A stretch of 64,000 nucleotides of DNA from Methanomassiliicoccaceae archaeon COG_1 (GCA_028561875.1 JAQQTI010000002.1:1-64000); one strand, 5' to 3'; counted from the stretch's first letter, positions 35,703 to 44,985 are shown. The notes: generated by a model from the letters alone, not told the origin. Numbers and translations: made by a program.

Positions 35703-35741
35703 GTCCGCCTCCAACCCCCTATGATTATTAACACTATGCGC

Positions 35742-36308
35742 TCGGAACAGCCTGGTCTGTTTCGTCTTCATCACCAGGTGCCCGGCGTCCTTATCCTCGA
35801 GGACGAGGGCGGACAGCACCTCCGCGTACTCCTCGGGGTATCCCTTCGAAGGAGCGTATGCGCTGCCCGAAGGTACGATGTTCCCCGACCGGCGCAGGAG
35901 CTTCGTGCTCTCCGCGACGACCTCGGGATCGGCGGCCTCCCCTACCGGGCGCATCACGCCGCAGAGGCGGAGCTCCGATTCGAAGATCGGGCGCCGGAGG
36001 AGGCGGTTCAGGACGTACAGGATGACCTCGTCGGTGTCGATGCCGGCGAGAGCTCTCGACTGTCTTTCCACGGCCTGATAGAGCGATTCCGGCAGGCGGT
36101 TGGCGGGAACGTAGATCTTAGACGGGGGGACGTCCCTCACCCTCAGGTACCCCAGGTCGTTGAGGGCGCGGAGGTACCCTGTGAGCACCAGGCGGTGGTT
36201 CTTGATCCCCTGCGCGGAGAGCCCCTTGTCGAGAGAGCTTATCGACATGCCGTCCGCGCCCAGGGTCTCGACAATCTTGCGGCTCAGGTCCTTCTCCGGG
36301 CTGAACAT
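35742..36308 (-). CDS. Winged-helix protein upstream of marker 2, ends at CGA
   Basis: 188 residues with two helix-turn-helix-like regions, about 1-70 (ISSLDKGLSAQGIKNHRLVLTGYLRAL) and 95-160 (VILYVLNRLLRRPIFESEL). It probably binds DNA. It ends at CGA 35742-35744 after KTKQTRLF, with a 39-base AT-rich spacer containing an SD before the marker-2 ATG. The frame is continuous between the two genes, so a standard reading would call one 63-kDa-size fusion, but the spacer is intergenic in character. A TATA-like TTTTATTTAT lies about 28 bases upstream. Confidence 0.65.
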
Positions 36309-36423
36309 GCCGCCTCATCATCGGGAGGGGATAAATAAAATGGCGGGAAGCATCAAATATCTATACAATTAGGAGAATATTGTATCTAGGTATAATTCTT
36401 AATATCTGGCTAGTCTATTTGGT

Positions 36424-36447
36424 AAACAATCAGATAAACAATCAGAT
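36424..36447. repeat. Tandem 12-bp repeat AAACAATCAGAT x2
   Basis: Two perfect copies lie next to each other in the AT-rich divergent promoter region between the winged-helix gene and the RNA-like locus. It is a possible regulator-binding site. Confidence 0.5.
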
Positions 36448-36486
36448 AATAAATCCCTCTCAACCTTTTACCAGTTCCAGTTCAAA

Positions 36487-36499
36487 TTTTTATATATAC
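36487..36499 (+). promoter_or_regulatory. Strong TATA box for the structured RNA locus
   Basis: TTTTTATATATAC lies 20-30 bases before the structured region. It is the strongest TATA-like element in the window. Confidence 0.6.
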
Positions 36500-36514
36500 T
36501 AACTAAGAGGTAAA

Positions 36515-36740
36515 TGCTCTTAGCCAGTCACTCGGTGTGTGGATGGGAAAGCACACCGAAGGCCCATCCGGTGTCCCGGGGTTCCGATCCCGAACACATC
36601 CATCCTATCCCAATAACGGATGGGCCTTCGCACTTGCATCCTTCGACCGTTTGAGGCACGACTCCCGTCGTGACTGTGCTCCCTTACTCCCCGCCCCTCC
36701 ATCCTTGGGGCGGGACATACTCGTCCCGGAGGGCTTGTCG
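36515..36740 (+). ncRNA. Structured RNA candidate, about 225 nt
   Basis: No gene with coding character occupies this GC-rich stretch. It folds into separate hairpins: CGGTGTG/CACACCG (36533-36558), a 12-bp perfect stem AAGGCCCATCCG/CGGATGGGCCTT (36559-36628) enclosing GTGT/ACAC, CACGAC/GTCGTG (36657-36672) and CCCGCCCC/GGGGCGGG (36690-36714). A strong TATA is upstream. It does not match tRNA, 5S, SRP RNA or RNase P motifs I know. It ends at the M50 gene's 3' end. Confidence 0.45.
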
Positions 36741-36742
36741 TC

Positions 36743-38299
36743 TCATCGGACCGCAACGGAGACGAAAACGAGGGCGAACAGGAAAATCATCAAGATTGAG
36801 ACGTTTCTCGTGATGGAGTCGACGATTCTCTCGCGCTCCCCTCTGTCCTTCTTGCCGGATTCCTCTAATATCTTGTCCATCCACCCCCGGAATATGAATC
36901 CGCCGTCGAACGGCACCGCGGGCAGGGCGTTGGTTATCCCGAGGAGGATGTTCAGCCAGAATATCCAATACAGAAGGGTGGCGATCTCCCAGAACCCGGG
37001 GGGCTGGCCGCCGTACCACCAGTGCACGGCCTCCGGCACAGGGTCGTAGCCTTTGAACGGCATCGCGATGTAATGGAGGAAGCCCCTGCCGTAGTCGAGG
37101 ACGGAGTCGTAGCCGTGGACCGGGTTGAGGGCCACCTGCAACATCTTCTCCGGCGTGGTGAAGCTCATGCCGGCGGTGCTGCCGTATATGCCGAGGTACC
37201 CCCGGCCGTTCTTGCCGCCCAGTTTAACGGTGTCCGTGGTCCCGGCGTGGCCGTCGGAGTCGATGTACGAGAGGGTGACCTCACCGCCGGCGCCGGCTAT
37301 GCCCATCACGCGGCTGAAATCGTCCGAGGTGTACATGGGGTACGATACCCCCCCGCATTCCACGGAGGTGAGCGTCCACCCCTTCTCGACCGTTCCGTCG
37401 GCGGCGCTCCCCTCGACGAGGCCGCTCACGTAGACCCCCCAAGCCAGGGTCGTCGTCCTCTCCCCGTCCTCGGCGGCGTACTTGACCTCGACGCGGCCAG
37501 GATGCCACGAGTGGGTGTCGGCTTCGTAGTCGAACACCTCCCATTCCCCGGACCCCTCCTGCCGTATCTCGAGGATTATCGCCCCGACGGGGATGCCCGC
37601 CCCGTCGGCGGGGGAGCCGGAAACCTCGCCGGACACGGCGGAGCTGTCGCCGTAGGGGGAGGATAGCCCGCCGACCATGGTGAGCATGACGACGAAGGCG
37701 ACGGCGGCGACGATGAAGTTCGTCGCTATGCCCGCGGCATAGAGGTCGAGCTTGACCCTCCGCGGCGCCGCCTCGACGTCGCTCTCGTCGGGCTCCACGA
37801 AGGCCCCGACGGGCACGATGGCGTAGAGCAGGCCGGTGTTCTTCACCCTCATCCCGTTCGTGCGGGTCTGCATGCCGTGGGCCAGCTCATGCAGGACCAG
37901 GGCGATTATGAGCGCGACGACCGTGTACCAGAACGGCATGATGGGGTTCAGGCCGGGGATGGCCAGGGCGTATTCGATGCCCACTCCGCCGCCCCGCGAG
38001 AGCGTGGCGGGAAGCGCGACGACGGCGCAGACCACCATGTAGACCATCATCGCCATGAGGAAAACGGAGACCAGCTGCGAGTAGATCCCGAACCCGCGCC
38101 AGAAGCGGTGGTACACGCAAAGCCGGTCCATCAGCCTGATGCCGAAGCGCGTGTTGATCTTGATGGTCGGGCCGTACTTCTCGAATCCGAGCCTGTTCTT
38201 CCCACCGGTGCGCCACGCATAGATCCACAGCGGGACGTACGCGATGGTGAGGATTATGAGGATCCATACCGTCGGGTTCATTATGGTCGGCTGCGCCAA
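36743..38299 (-). CDS. M50 site-2-type zinc metalloprotease with PDZ
   Basis: 518 residues with a membrane-embedded HELAHG zinc motif (His137, Glu138, His141) and the third-ligand region NALPAVPFDGG in a late helix. Between them is a PDZ-like domain (about 215-270) and an inserted extracytoplasmic stretch. It is a regulated intramembrane protease of the S2P/RseP type. The last codon before TGA is CGA (36746-36748). It begins 12 bases after the mptE stop, so the genes are in one operon. The start is ATG 38299, or six codons downstream. Confidence 0.88.
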   Translation of the reverse strand: MAQPTIMNPTVWILIILTIAYVPLWIYAWRTGGKNRLGFEKYGPTIKINTRFGIRLMDRLCVYHRFWRGFGIYSQLVSVFLMAMMVYMVVCAVVALPATLSRGGGVGIEYALAIPGLNPIMPFWYTVVALIIALVLHELAHGMQTRTNGMRVKNTGLLYAIVPVGAFVEPDESDVEAAPRRVKLDLYAAGIATNFIVAAVAFVVMLTMVGGLSSPYGDSSAVSGEVSGSPADGAGIPVGAIILEIRQEGSGEWEVFDYEADTHSWHPGRVEVKYAAEDGERTTTLAWGVYVSGLVEGSAADGTVEKGWTLTSVECGGVSYPMYTSDDFSRVMGIAGAGGEVTLSYIDSDGHAGTTDTVKLGGKNGRGYLGIYGSTAGMSFTTPEKMLQVALNPVHGYDSVLDYGRGFLHYIAMPFKGYDPVPEAVHWWYGGQPPGFWEIATLLYWIFWLNILLGITNALPAVPFDGGFIFRGWMDKILEESGKKDRGERERIVDSITRNVSILMIFLFALVFVSVAVR

Positions 38300-38311
38300 C
38301 CCGCTACCCGG

Positions 38312-38980
38312 TTATATCTGTTGCGGGAGGACGACGTCGCGCCCTCCGCCGGAGTAAATTATCTTCCTCGCCCATGCCAGCTTACGCAGTTTGACCATCG
38401 GGTCGCCGCCGTACTTGGGGCGGGGGTTCTCGAAGTCGAAGCCGTAGAGGACTATCCTCTCGGCGCCGAACTCCCGGGCGAGGCACACCGAGCGGTCACC
38501 GTCGGTGAACCCGCCGAAGCCGAGGACGTTGCCGCGGGGTTCCCCATGCGCCGTGAGGACGATCTTCCCCCTGAACTCGGAGACGTACCTTTGCAACAGG
38601 GCCCGGTTGTCGCCGTGGGCGAGGATGAGGGTGAGCGCCCCCCCGTCGCTGGCGCGGACCTGCGGCGCGATGTCGCCGTCCAGGTCGGTGACCAGGATGT
38701 CGGGCATTATGCCCGCGTCGAGCACGCGCCCCGCCGACGCGCCGGCGGCGATGAGCGTGCCTTCCGGGGGGAGGGCGCCGATGTCTTCCTCCAGGCAGGG
38801 GGCGTTGCCGAAGACCGAGGCGGTCCCCTTCATGAGGGGCGCGATGTCGTCCTCGTCGCCCAGGTTCGAATCGAGCGTGAGGGATTCGAGCAGACGCACG
38901 GAGGCCTCGTCCTCGAGCTTGGAATAGCCCATGTCGTAGCAGATCTCGGTGTAGATCGGCTCCCATTCGGAGAACTTCAT
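38312..38980 (-). CDS. mptE: 6-hydroxymethyl-7,8-dihydropterin pyrophosphokinase MptE
   Basis: 222 residues of archaeal MptE, which activates the pterin for methanopterin biosynthesis. Landmarks are LEEDIGALPP, GASAGRVL, DILVTDLDGD (DLDG metal site) and the long HGDNRALLQRY. The ATG overlaps the end of the DUF373 gene (CGA 38967-38969), where the changed base is silent in this gene (TCC/TCT Ser4). TAA stop. It is consistent with a methanogen. Confidence 0.9.
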   Translation of the reverse strand: MKFSEWEPIYTEICYDMGYSKLEDEASVRLLESLTLDSNLGDEDDIAPLMKGTASVFGNAPCLEEDIGALPPEGTLIAAGASAGRVLDAGIMPDILVTDLDGDIAPQVRASDGGALTLILAHGDNRALLQRYVSEFRGKIVLTAHGEPRGNVLGFGGFTDGDRSVCLAREFGAERIVLYGFDFENPRPKYGGDPMVKLRKLAWARKIIYSGGGRDVVLPQQI

Positions 38981-40103
38981 CGGCGCTCGCCTCTCTGCGG
39001 GCGGCTATCGCCCTGCGCACCCTGTACTGGTTGTACGTGGCGAAAATGGCGATGGAGACGCCTACCGCGAACTCCGCGGCGATGAACACCAACGAGGTCT
39101 GGTAAACCTCGAGCGTCCCCGAGAGGACGTCGAAGAAGGCCGTCAGCAGCAGACCGACGGCGACGATGTGCAGGAGGTTCGTGACGATGGAGTACTTCAC
39201 CAGTCCGAAGTTCGCGTAGCGGTCGACGAGCTCGCCGAGGAGGTACAGCATGGCGCCGAAAAGGACCAGCCATAAGGAGTTGCTGCAGAATATGACCAAC
39301 CTCTGCGCGAAGGAGGTGGTGTACACCTGTCCGACGGAGTACGCGCCGATGACCATGCCGATGACCACGAATATCACCGCGGCCACCAGGAAGATCACCG
39401 TGAGGCTGCCCCTCTTCGCCCGGTCGGACCAGCGCACGTAGGACTCGTGGAGCCTGTAGCTCACGCTGTAGGCGATGAAGAGGAGGATGGCGCCGATGAA
39501 GAAGAATATCAGCGGAGTGGTGGAGCCGAGGAGGAAGTCGCCCCCGTAGTCCGCGCGGATGTAGTCCGTGATCAGGTAGACCGAGGACACTATGAGCACG
39601 ACCCACGCCAGGGGGGCGAGGAAGCGCTCCTTCTTCTGCGGGTCGTTGAAGGCCTTCACCAGGACGTAGAACGCGCCCTCCAAGCTGGGCGCCTGCTTGA
39701 CGAAGACCTTGCGGACGCTGTCGATGGGGACCCGCGACGAGACGATCGGGTACGTGTACTCGTCCTCCGCGCCGTCACCCACGAGGATGGCGCAGTCCGG
39801 CCTCACCTCGCCGAGGACGAGGTCCAGCTCCTCTATGAGCGCCTGGTCGGAGCGGTGCCCGACCTTCTGGTCCCCGCAGATGAGCGCCACCTCGCACGTT
39901 CCCGGGGGCTGCGTGGCCTCCAGGTCGCGGTAGATGTTCATCGCCGCGTAGAGGGCGTTCGTGTCGGAGTCCTCGGGGTCGGCGATCCCCAGCGCGGAGG
40001 CCGCGGCCGAGCAGGCGTCGATGCCGATGACGGGCGTGGCCACGCCGCCCTTGGCGCCGAAGTCGTCGTCCCTGTCTACCACGAGGATCAGGGTCTTTTT
40101 CAT
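38967..40103 (-). CDS. DUF373 membrane protein, ends at CGA
   Basis: 378 residues from ATG 40103. The N-terminal cytoplasmic part (LILVVDRDDDFGAKGGVATPVIG, about 1-165) is the DUF373 hallmark. Seven predicted membrane helices follow, up to about 365, and a short basic end RRAIAARREASADEVL. CGA at 38967-38969 comes 14 bases into mptE. The frame continues past it into mptE's shadow for about 470 bases without membrane or helix character. Function is unknown but the family is restricted to archaea. Confidence 0.82.
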
Positions 40104-40164
40104 CGCCCGTGAATCCACTCGTCATTTATTATTAATATCGCCCCGGACGGGCGGATAAGGTAAA

Positions 40165-40830
40165 ATGGTCGCGGGACATCCTCCCGCCGTGTTCATAAGA
40201 TGGCACGGTTACTCCTGCTACGAGTTCGCGGACGCCTCGCACCGCCTGGTGGTCGACCCCCATGACGGGAAGTCCATAGGCGTATGGCCGCCGAAGGCGT
40301 CGGCGGACGTCGTGCTGTGCACCCACGACTCCTACGACCGCAACGCCTTCCGCGCCGTGAAGGGCGTCCACCGCGATTTCGTCAGGGCCCTCGGCTGGCA
40401 GGACGCCGGGGGGTTCAAGTTCAAGGGTATGCCGTCCTTCGCCGACTCCGAGGGCGGGGCCAAAAGGGGTCCGAACTCCATCTACGCCTTCGAGATGGAC
40501 GGGGTGTCGATCGCCTTCTGCGGGTGCCTCGGCGACCTGCCCTGCGAGGAGGTGATGGATGAGCTCCGCGGGGCCGACATAATGTTCGTCCCGGTCGGCG
40601 AGTTCGGGACGATGCCCGTCGCGCAGGTCGACGAGTTCGTCTCCCGGGCGGGGCCGAAGGTGGTTGTGCCCACCGACTTCCGCATCGGCGGAATCACGCT
40701 CCCCCTGAGCCCGCTGTCCGATTTCATGCGGGGCAAGGACGAGGGGGCGTTCGTGCACGTCGGCAACTCGGTGGAGCTGACGGCCGAGGACATTTCGGAG
40801 TTTACGGGGTACTGGGTGTTCGACCGGCGA
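40165..40830 (+). CDS. UlaG-like metallo-beta-lactamase-fold protein, ends at CGA
   Basis: 221 residues with a metallo-beta-lactamase fold of the UlaG type. IRWHGYSCYEF and LVVDPHDGK match the family start. The metal motif expected as H-x-H-x-D-H reads CTHDSYDRN, losing two of the ligands, so metal hydrolase activity may be lost. The last codon is CGA 40828-40830 after GYWVFDR. The convergent eIF6 gene stops three bases further on. A TATA-like TATTATTAATA is upstream. Read on from CGA, the frame would run across the whole eIF6 gene. Confidence 0.7.
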
Positions 40831-40833
40831 GGG

Positions 40834-41487
40834 TCAGAGCATCAGCCCGTCCTCGATGCGCCCCATCTCGATCGGGGTGGTCCCGTCCCCGACGACGGCC
40901 CCCTTCGTGTTGGCGAGGATCCCCGCCGCGAGGTAATGCGAGCCGTGGTTCACCGTGGTGGCCACCGCATCGACGTGGAGGACCTCCTTGACGATCTGCA
41001 GGTCGTCCGGGGTGGCGTCGATGGAGACGACGCACCCCTTGTTGGTGGCGACGGCCACCGATCCGACGGTCTTCACCCCGGCGAGCTCGGTGCCGACGAC
41101 CTCCACGCCGAGGGCGTCGGCGACGGCGGCCATCGTCTTCCTGTCGGCGTCCGGGTTGATGAGCGCCCCACGGTCGTTGCAGAGAACGTTGTTGCCGGCG
41201 GCGTTCAGGCAGTCCGGCAGCCTGGCGACGCGGAGGCGCCCCTCTATGAGGGCGACCTCGCCCTTCTCGGCGAGGCCGGTCACGACCGCCCCCTGCGAGT
41301 TCATGGCCAGAAGGGAGCCCGCGACATGGCTCCCGGATATGGTGGTGAGATGGGTCTCGACCCCCAGCACCTCTCCCAGGTCCTGAACGAACCCGGGGTC
41401 GGCGTCCGGGGATACGAAGGCGAGGCTCTCGCTGACCGCAGCGGAAACGCCTATGTTGAAGGTTCCTGCGGACCGCGAGAGCCTCAT
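40834..41487 (-). CDS. eif6: Translation initiation factor eIF6
   Basis: 217 residues of anti-association factor that binds the 60S-type subunit. Landmarks are a pentein beta-propeller pattern with NIGVSAAVSESLAF, NSQGAVVTGLAEKGE, GNNVLCNDRGALINPD and ATNKGCVVSIDATPDDL. The ATG at 41487 starts 10 bases after the L31e stop. Part of the ribosomal operon PDCD5-L39e-L31e-eIF6, with S19e further upstream. TGA stop, 3 bases from the convergent CGA-ended gene. Confidence 0.93.
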   Translation of the reverse strand: MRLSRSAGTFNIGVSAAVSESLAFVSPDADPGFVQDLGEVLGVETHLTTISGSHVAGSLLAMNSQGAVVTGLAEKGEVALIEGRLRVARLPDCLNAAGNNVLCNDRGALINPDADRKTMAAVADALGVEVVGTELAGVKTVGSVAVATNKGCVVSIDATPDDLQIVKEVLHVDAVATTVNHGSHYLAAGILANTKGAVVGDGTTPIEMGRIEDGLML

Positions 41488-41497
41488 GGGCACGGGA

Positions 41498-41761
41498 TCA
41501 CTCCGAGAGCGAGACCTCGACGAGGCCGTCGTCGAACTTGATCGCCTTGACGATGATTCTGGAAGGGGGGTTGCGTATGCCGTTCTCCCAGAGCCTCTCG
41601 TTGACCGTCTTGTCAATCCAGACGTGCTCCTCGTCGACCTTCATGTGCCTCATGACGTGGGCGCGGACTTCCTTGACCGCGCGCTCGGTCCTCCTGGAAC
41701 GGGGGGCCAGCCTGGCACCCCTCAGGGGGATGGTCATTACCCTGGTTTCTTCGTCTGCCAT
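41498..41761 (-). CDS. rpl31e: Ribosomal protein L31e
   Basis: 87 residues from ATG 41761, typical size. MTIPLRGARLAPRSRRTERAVKEVRAHVMRHMK and the VWIDKTVNERLWENGI region are L31e hallmarks. It lies near the peptide exit of the large subunit. In one operon with L39e and eIF6. TGA stop. Confidence 0.95.
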   Translation of the reverse strand: MADEETRVMTIPLRGARLAPRSRRTERAVKEVRAHVMRHMKVDEEHVWIDKTVNERLWENGIRNPPSRIIVKAIKFDDGLVEVSLSE

Positions 41762-41766
41762 TCGGA

Positions 41767-41922
41767 TCACTCCTTGAGCTTCCCCATGCGCCACGACCTT
41801 CTCTTCGGGTGCCTGAGGAACTGCCTGTTGGTCCTGATCATTACCCAAGCGGGAACTCTGCGGTTCTGCTTTACCTTCTTGTTCAGCCTCCCCTTCATCG
41901 CGGGGGGCTTAGTGGATGACAT
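41767..41922 (-). CDS. rpl39e: Ribosomal protein L39e
   Basis: 51 residues, the usual length of L39e, which lines the exit tunnel. The sequence [20 protein letters not shown] followed by [15 protein letters not shown] is diagnostic. It begins 3 bases after the PDCD5 gene's TAA and ends with TGA 6 bases before L31e's start. Confidence 0.95.
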   Translation of the reverse strand: MSSTKPPAMKGRLNKKVKQNRRVPAWVMIRTNRQFLRHPKRRSWRMGKLKE

Positions 41923-41924
41923 GT

Positions 41925-42233
41925 TTATCTCCTCTCAATCTTGATCTCCCTTTCCTGGGGGACCATGCTCCGAAGGATCTCTCTCAGCATCGGGTCGGTG
42001 ACCGCCCCCTGAAGCCTTCCGCTCTGGGCCAGCCTGATGAGCTGGTTCTCAACGGAGTCGGCCATCTGCGGGTTCGCGAGCCTGATGTTCGCGAGCCTGT
42101 CCCTGGCTTCCGGGGTCGTGATCTGCCTGAGAATGGACTGCCTCTGGGCCTCGATCTGATTGGCCTGCTCCCTCTGCTGGAGCTCCGTCATCCTTTTCTG
42201 CCTAATCGCTTCCAATTCAGGGTCGTCCGACAT
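41925..42233 (-). CDS. PDCD5-like DNA-binding protein
   Basis: 102 residues from ATG 42233. Helical, with the family pattern [41 protein letters not shown] and [14 protein letters not shown]. The archaeal PDCD5/Mth1615 family binds DNA or prefoldin. It sits between S19e and L39e, as in other euryarchaea. TAA stop. Confidence 0.92.
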   Translation of the reverse strand: MSDDPELEAIRQKRMTELQQREQANQIEAQRQSILRQITTPEARDRLANIRLANPQMADSVENQLIRLAQSGRLQGAVTDPMLREILRSMVPQEREIKIERR

Positions 42234-42244
42234 GCTAATCGCCT

Positions 42245-42679
42245 TCAGTCTCTCTTCGTCTCGTCGAAGACCTCTTTCGCAGTGTTGTCGAGGAGCTTCT
42301 GTCCCTCGGGGCCGATTGCACGGCCCTGCTTGTCGGCGGTCGCCACGAGGAGGCCGGCGTCCTGGAGCTGCATCAGGCACTTCCTGACGACGTTGCGGCT
42401 GCCCTTGACGGCCTTGTTGGGCCTGGAGCCCCTGTCGACGTACCCGCCGTATTCGGAGGCGAGTTTGGAGGTGCCCATGGGGCCCTTCACGTAGAGCTTC
42501 CTCATGATCGACGCCGCCCTGGTGTACCACCAGTCCGGCTGAGAGGGGCTCCTCTCGGCCTGGATGCCGGTCTTGGCGAACTCCGCCCAGTCCGGGGGCA
42601 CGATCTTATCGTTCTCCTTGAGCTTCTCAGCCACCTTAAGGATGAGCCTCTCAGCGGGAACATCGTAGACTGTTACCAT
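42245..42679 (-). CDS. rps19e: Ribosomal protein S19e
   Basis: 144 residues of winged-helix S19e: VYDVPAERLILKVAEKLKEN, PPDWAEFAKTG, WWYTRAASIMRKLY and the C-terminal QLQDAGLLV segment. It assembles into the small subunit head. It is first gene of the operon, with a TATA box at 42747-42757. TGA stop followed 9 bases later by the PDCD5 ATG. Confidence 0.95.
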   Translation of the reverse strand: MVTVYDVPAERLILKVAEKLKENDKIVPPDWAEFAKTGIQAERSPSQPDWWYTRAASIMRKLYVKGPMGTSKLASEYGGYVDRGSRPNKAVKGSRNVVRKCLMQLQDAGLLVATADKQGRAIGPEGQKLLDNTAKEVFDETKRD

Positions 42680-42746
42680 GTGTTCAATCCTCTGTGCCCT
42701 TCAGGCGGACGCTGTATGGGCTACGGAGGTTGTGTATCGGGATTCG

Positions 42747-42757
42747 ATATATAAGCA
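42747..42757 (-). promoter_or_regulatory. TATA box of the ribosomal operon
   Basis: Minus-strand TTATATATCG, about 70 bases before the S19e ATG. It is the likely promoter of S19e-PDCD5-L39e-L31e-eIF6. Confidence 0.6.
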
Positions 42758-43115
42758 TAGCTGGAGAGGGCTGATGCGGTCAAACCCCGCACGTCCGGCG
42801 CCAGCGCGCCCCCGTGCGGCCAAAGGGAGAAATTCCCTCCACGGCGACGGCGGAGACCTCCGCCGCCAGAATCCGTGGGCGTAGTAGAAGGGAGGAGTAT
42901 AAAAGCCTTTATCGAAGGATCCCGCACCGGCCTCCGGTAGGCCTGCGGCGTATGATCCGTCCGTCAGCCTCGCGCTCGCCCCGTCGTTCGTCCGGACCGA
43001 CCGAGGCGGATGCCGTGCCCCCTGCCTGTACGTGGAAGGGGGGATCCGGGCTCTCCCCCCGGAGCGGTCCCGGACGCCGGGGAAGGGAGGCGGGCGGCCC
43101 CGCCCCCTGGCGGTT
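42758..43115. other. Gap with a second TATA, no supported gene
   Basis: About 360 bases between the operon promoter and the ABC permease 3' end. A TATAAAAGC at about 42897 faces rightwards, so a short untranslated RNA is possible. Frames have no motif or codon bias. Confidence 0.45.
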
Positions 43116-43916
43116 TCAGAAATCCCTTCTCTTGAATAAGACGTACCCGCCGATCATCGAAACGATGCCCCATACGAACAATACGGCGCAGTCCCTCAGG
43201 GCATCGACGGATTTGCTGAACACGCGCATCAGGTCGTTTCCGGCGGAGTTGATCATGAACCAGGAGTCGTTCTCATTGATGTTCCCGTTTACAATGAGGA
43301 GCACGACGGTCACCAGGATATCGAGCAACAGCGCGAGTATGAAGAAGGTCATTATCGCGGAGGTGCTCGACTTCTTCATCACGGAGCTGATCAGGAACGC
43401 TACCCCTGTCGTCGCGAAGGCATACATGACGGCGATGGCGAAGGATGTCCACAGGTCCACTGGGACCTCGCCCGGGCCAACGAGGCAGAGCGCGGCTACG
43501 AACAGGTAGTATATCGCGACGAACCCTACGATCACGACCGAAGACGCCAGCAGCTTTCCGAAGTAGATCGACCGCTTCCTGATCGGTTTGGTGAACAGGA
43601 TGAGGGCGGTACGCTCCTCGAATTCGGAGACGATGGACGTCGACGAGAAAAGAGTGACCGCGATCATCACCATCATGGTGCATAACATCGTGTAATTCTC
43701 GCCTATCTGGTGGCCCTTCAGCCCCCCGAGGCCGCCCTCGGAGAAGAACACCAGCGCTACGGTGATGATGGCCAGCAGCACGGCGGTGAGCGCGGCGTAT
43801 ATGAGCATCTTCTTGCCACGCATGAACTTGGTTATCTCGTTCCTCATGACGACGAAAGACTGCCGGATGTCGTCGGCGAAATCGACCTGGATGCCCTGTC
43901 TGGATTTTTCGCTCAC
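43116..43916 (-). CDS. ABC transporter permease, ABC-2 type
   Basis: 266 residues with six predicted membrane helices and a cytoplasmic N-terminus that includes VVMRNEITKFMRGKKML, the NEI/TKxxRx start seen in ABC-2 permeases of drug or osmolyte exporters. No substrate is decidable. Its start is 5 bases after the ATPase gene's stop, so they form one exporter operon. TGA stop. Confidence 0.85.
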   Translation of the reverse strand: MSEKSRQGIQVDFADDIRQSFVVMRNEITKFMRGKKMLIYAALTAVLLAIITVALVFFSEGGLGGLKGHQIGENYTMLCTMMVMIAVTLFSSTSIVSEFEERTALILFTKPIRKRSIYFGKLLASSVVIVGFVAIYYLFVAALCLVGPGEVPVDLWTSFAIAVMYAFATTGVAFLISSVMKKSSTSAIMTFFILALLLDILVTVVLLIVNGNINENDSWFMINSAGNDLMRVFSKSVDALRDCAVLFVWGIVSMIGGYVLFKRRDF

Positions 43917-43920
43917 GAGC

Positions 43921-44913
43921 TCACCTCGACTCTGCCACGAGCTCGAGGTATCTGTTCTCGAGCGCGTTCCCGCTCTCCGCCACGCTGTACACGTTCAGAT
44001 CCGTTTTAGCCAGCGCCCGGATGAACTCGACCGCCTGGGGCTTGTCGCCCTCGACCTTCACGGCGACCTCGTTTCCGGAGCGGACGGCCGACCTCACATG
44101 GGGTAGGCCGGAGATGCTGGCCACGACGTCCTCCAGGGGAGCCTCGATGGTCTTCACGACCAGCGTACGCACGTCGGAGCCCTCGACGAAGGACTCCATG
44201 TCGTCATGCATCACAAGCTTGCCGCGGTTGATGAGGGCCACCCTGTCGCAGAGGTCGGCGACCTCGTGCATAAGGTGGGAGGACATCAGTACGGTGAGGT
44301 CGTTGTTGTCGTTCCTGATGTTCTTCAGAATCTCCCTCGTCTCGGCCATCCCCCGGGGGTCCAGCCCGGAGGTGGGCTCGTCGAGCACGATCACCGTGGG
44401 GTCGTTCAGGAGCGCGATGCCCAGGCTGATCCTCTGCCTCATCCCCTTCGAGAAGGTCCCGAGCCTCTTGTCGGCCCAGTCCGCCATCTTCACCTTGTCG
44501 AGGATGTCGGCGGTCTGGCTCTGTATGGATTCGGGAGACATCCCGAGGATCTCGCCGACGTACTTGAACGTCTCGTTCGGCGTGAGGTAGAGATAGAACT
44601 CCGGGGTCTCCACGACCGTCCCTACGCCCGAGAGGGCGCCCTTTGGATCGGCAGAGACGTCGCACCCGTTGATGTAAGCCTCCCCGCCGGTCGCGGTGGT
44701 GAGGTTGGTGAGGATCTTCAGCGAGGTGCTCTTCCCCGCCCCGTTGGGACCGAGGAGCCCGGTGAAGCTGTTCTTCTTGATTTGCAGGGTCAGGTCATCG
44801 ACGGCCACGAAGCCGCCGTACTCCTTCCTCAGGTTCACGAGTTCTATGGGCAGGCCGTTCGTGCAAGCATCCCCCTCGGACGGCGGGCGATTTCCGTCAT
44901 GGATTTCGCTCAT
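43921..44913 (-). CDS. ABC transporter ATP-binding protein
   Basis: 330 residues with Walker A GPNGAGKS (about 55), Q-loop VVETPEFY, signature FSKGMRQR, Walker B VIVLDEPTSGLDP and H-loop SSHL. The C-terminal domain (about 240-330) is the accessory domain found in drug or bacteriocin exporters of the CcmA family. It couples to the permease downstream. The ATG 44913 is at the divergent HMGR promoter region. TGA stop. Confidence 0.9.
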   Translation of the reverse strand: MSEIHDGNRPPSEGDACTNGLPIELVNLRKEYGGFVAVDDLTLQIKKNSFTGLLGPNGAGKSTSLKILTNLTTATGGEAYINGCDVSADPKGALSGVGTVVETPEFYLYLTPNETFKYVGEILGMSPESIQSQTADILDKVKMADWADKRLGTFSKGMRQRISLGIALLNDPTVIVLDEPTSGLDPRGMAETREILKNIRNDNNDLTVLMSSHLMHEVADLCDRVALINRGKLVMHDDMESFVEGSDVRTLVVKTIEAPLEDVVASISGLPHVRSAVRSGNEVAVKVEGDKPQAVEFIRALAKTDLNVYSVAESGNALENRYLELVAESR

Positions 44914-44985
44914 CGTCTGCCGATAGAAATATCTTTCGAGTTGACACGGCAGACCCCCCCTCCCAGCCGGCGGACGCGCGTCTGC

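Noticed and set aside
36515-36640. 5S rRNA or RNase P RNA
   Set aside because: Conserved loop and helix sequences of both classes are missing.
42814-43509. Plus-strand frame opposite the ABC permease
   Set aside because: It is the shadow of the permease gene with no motif; only the TATA-like element near 42897 was kept.
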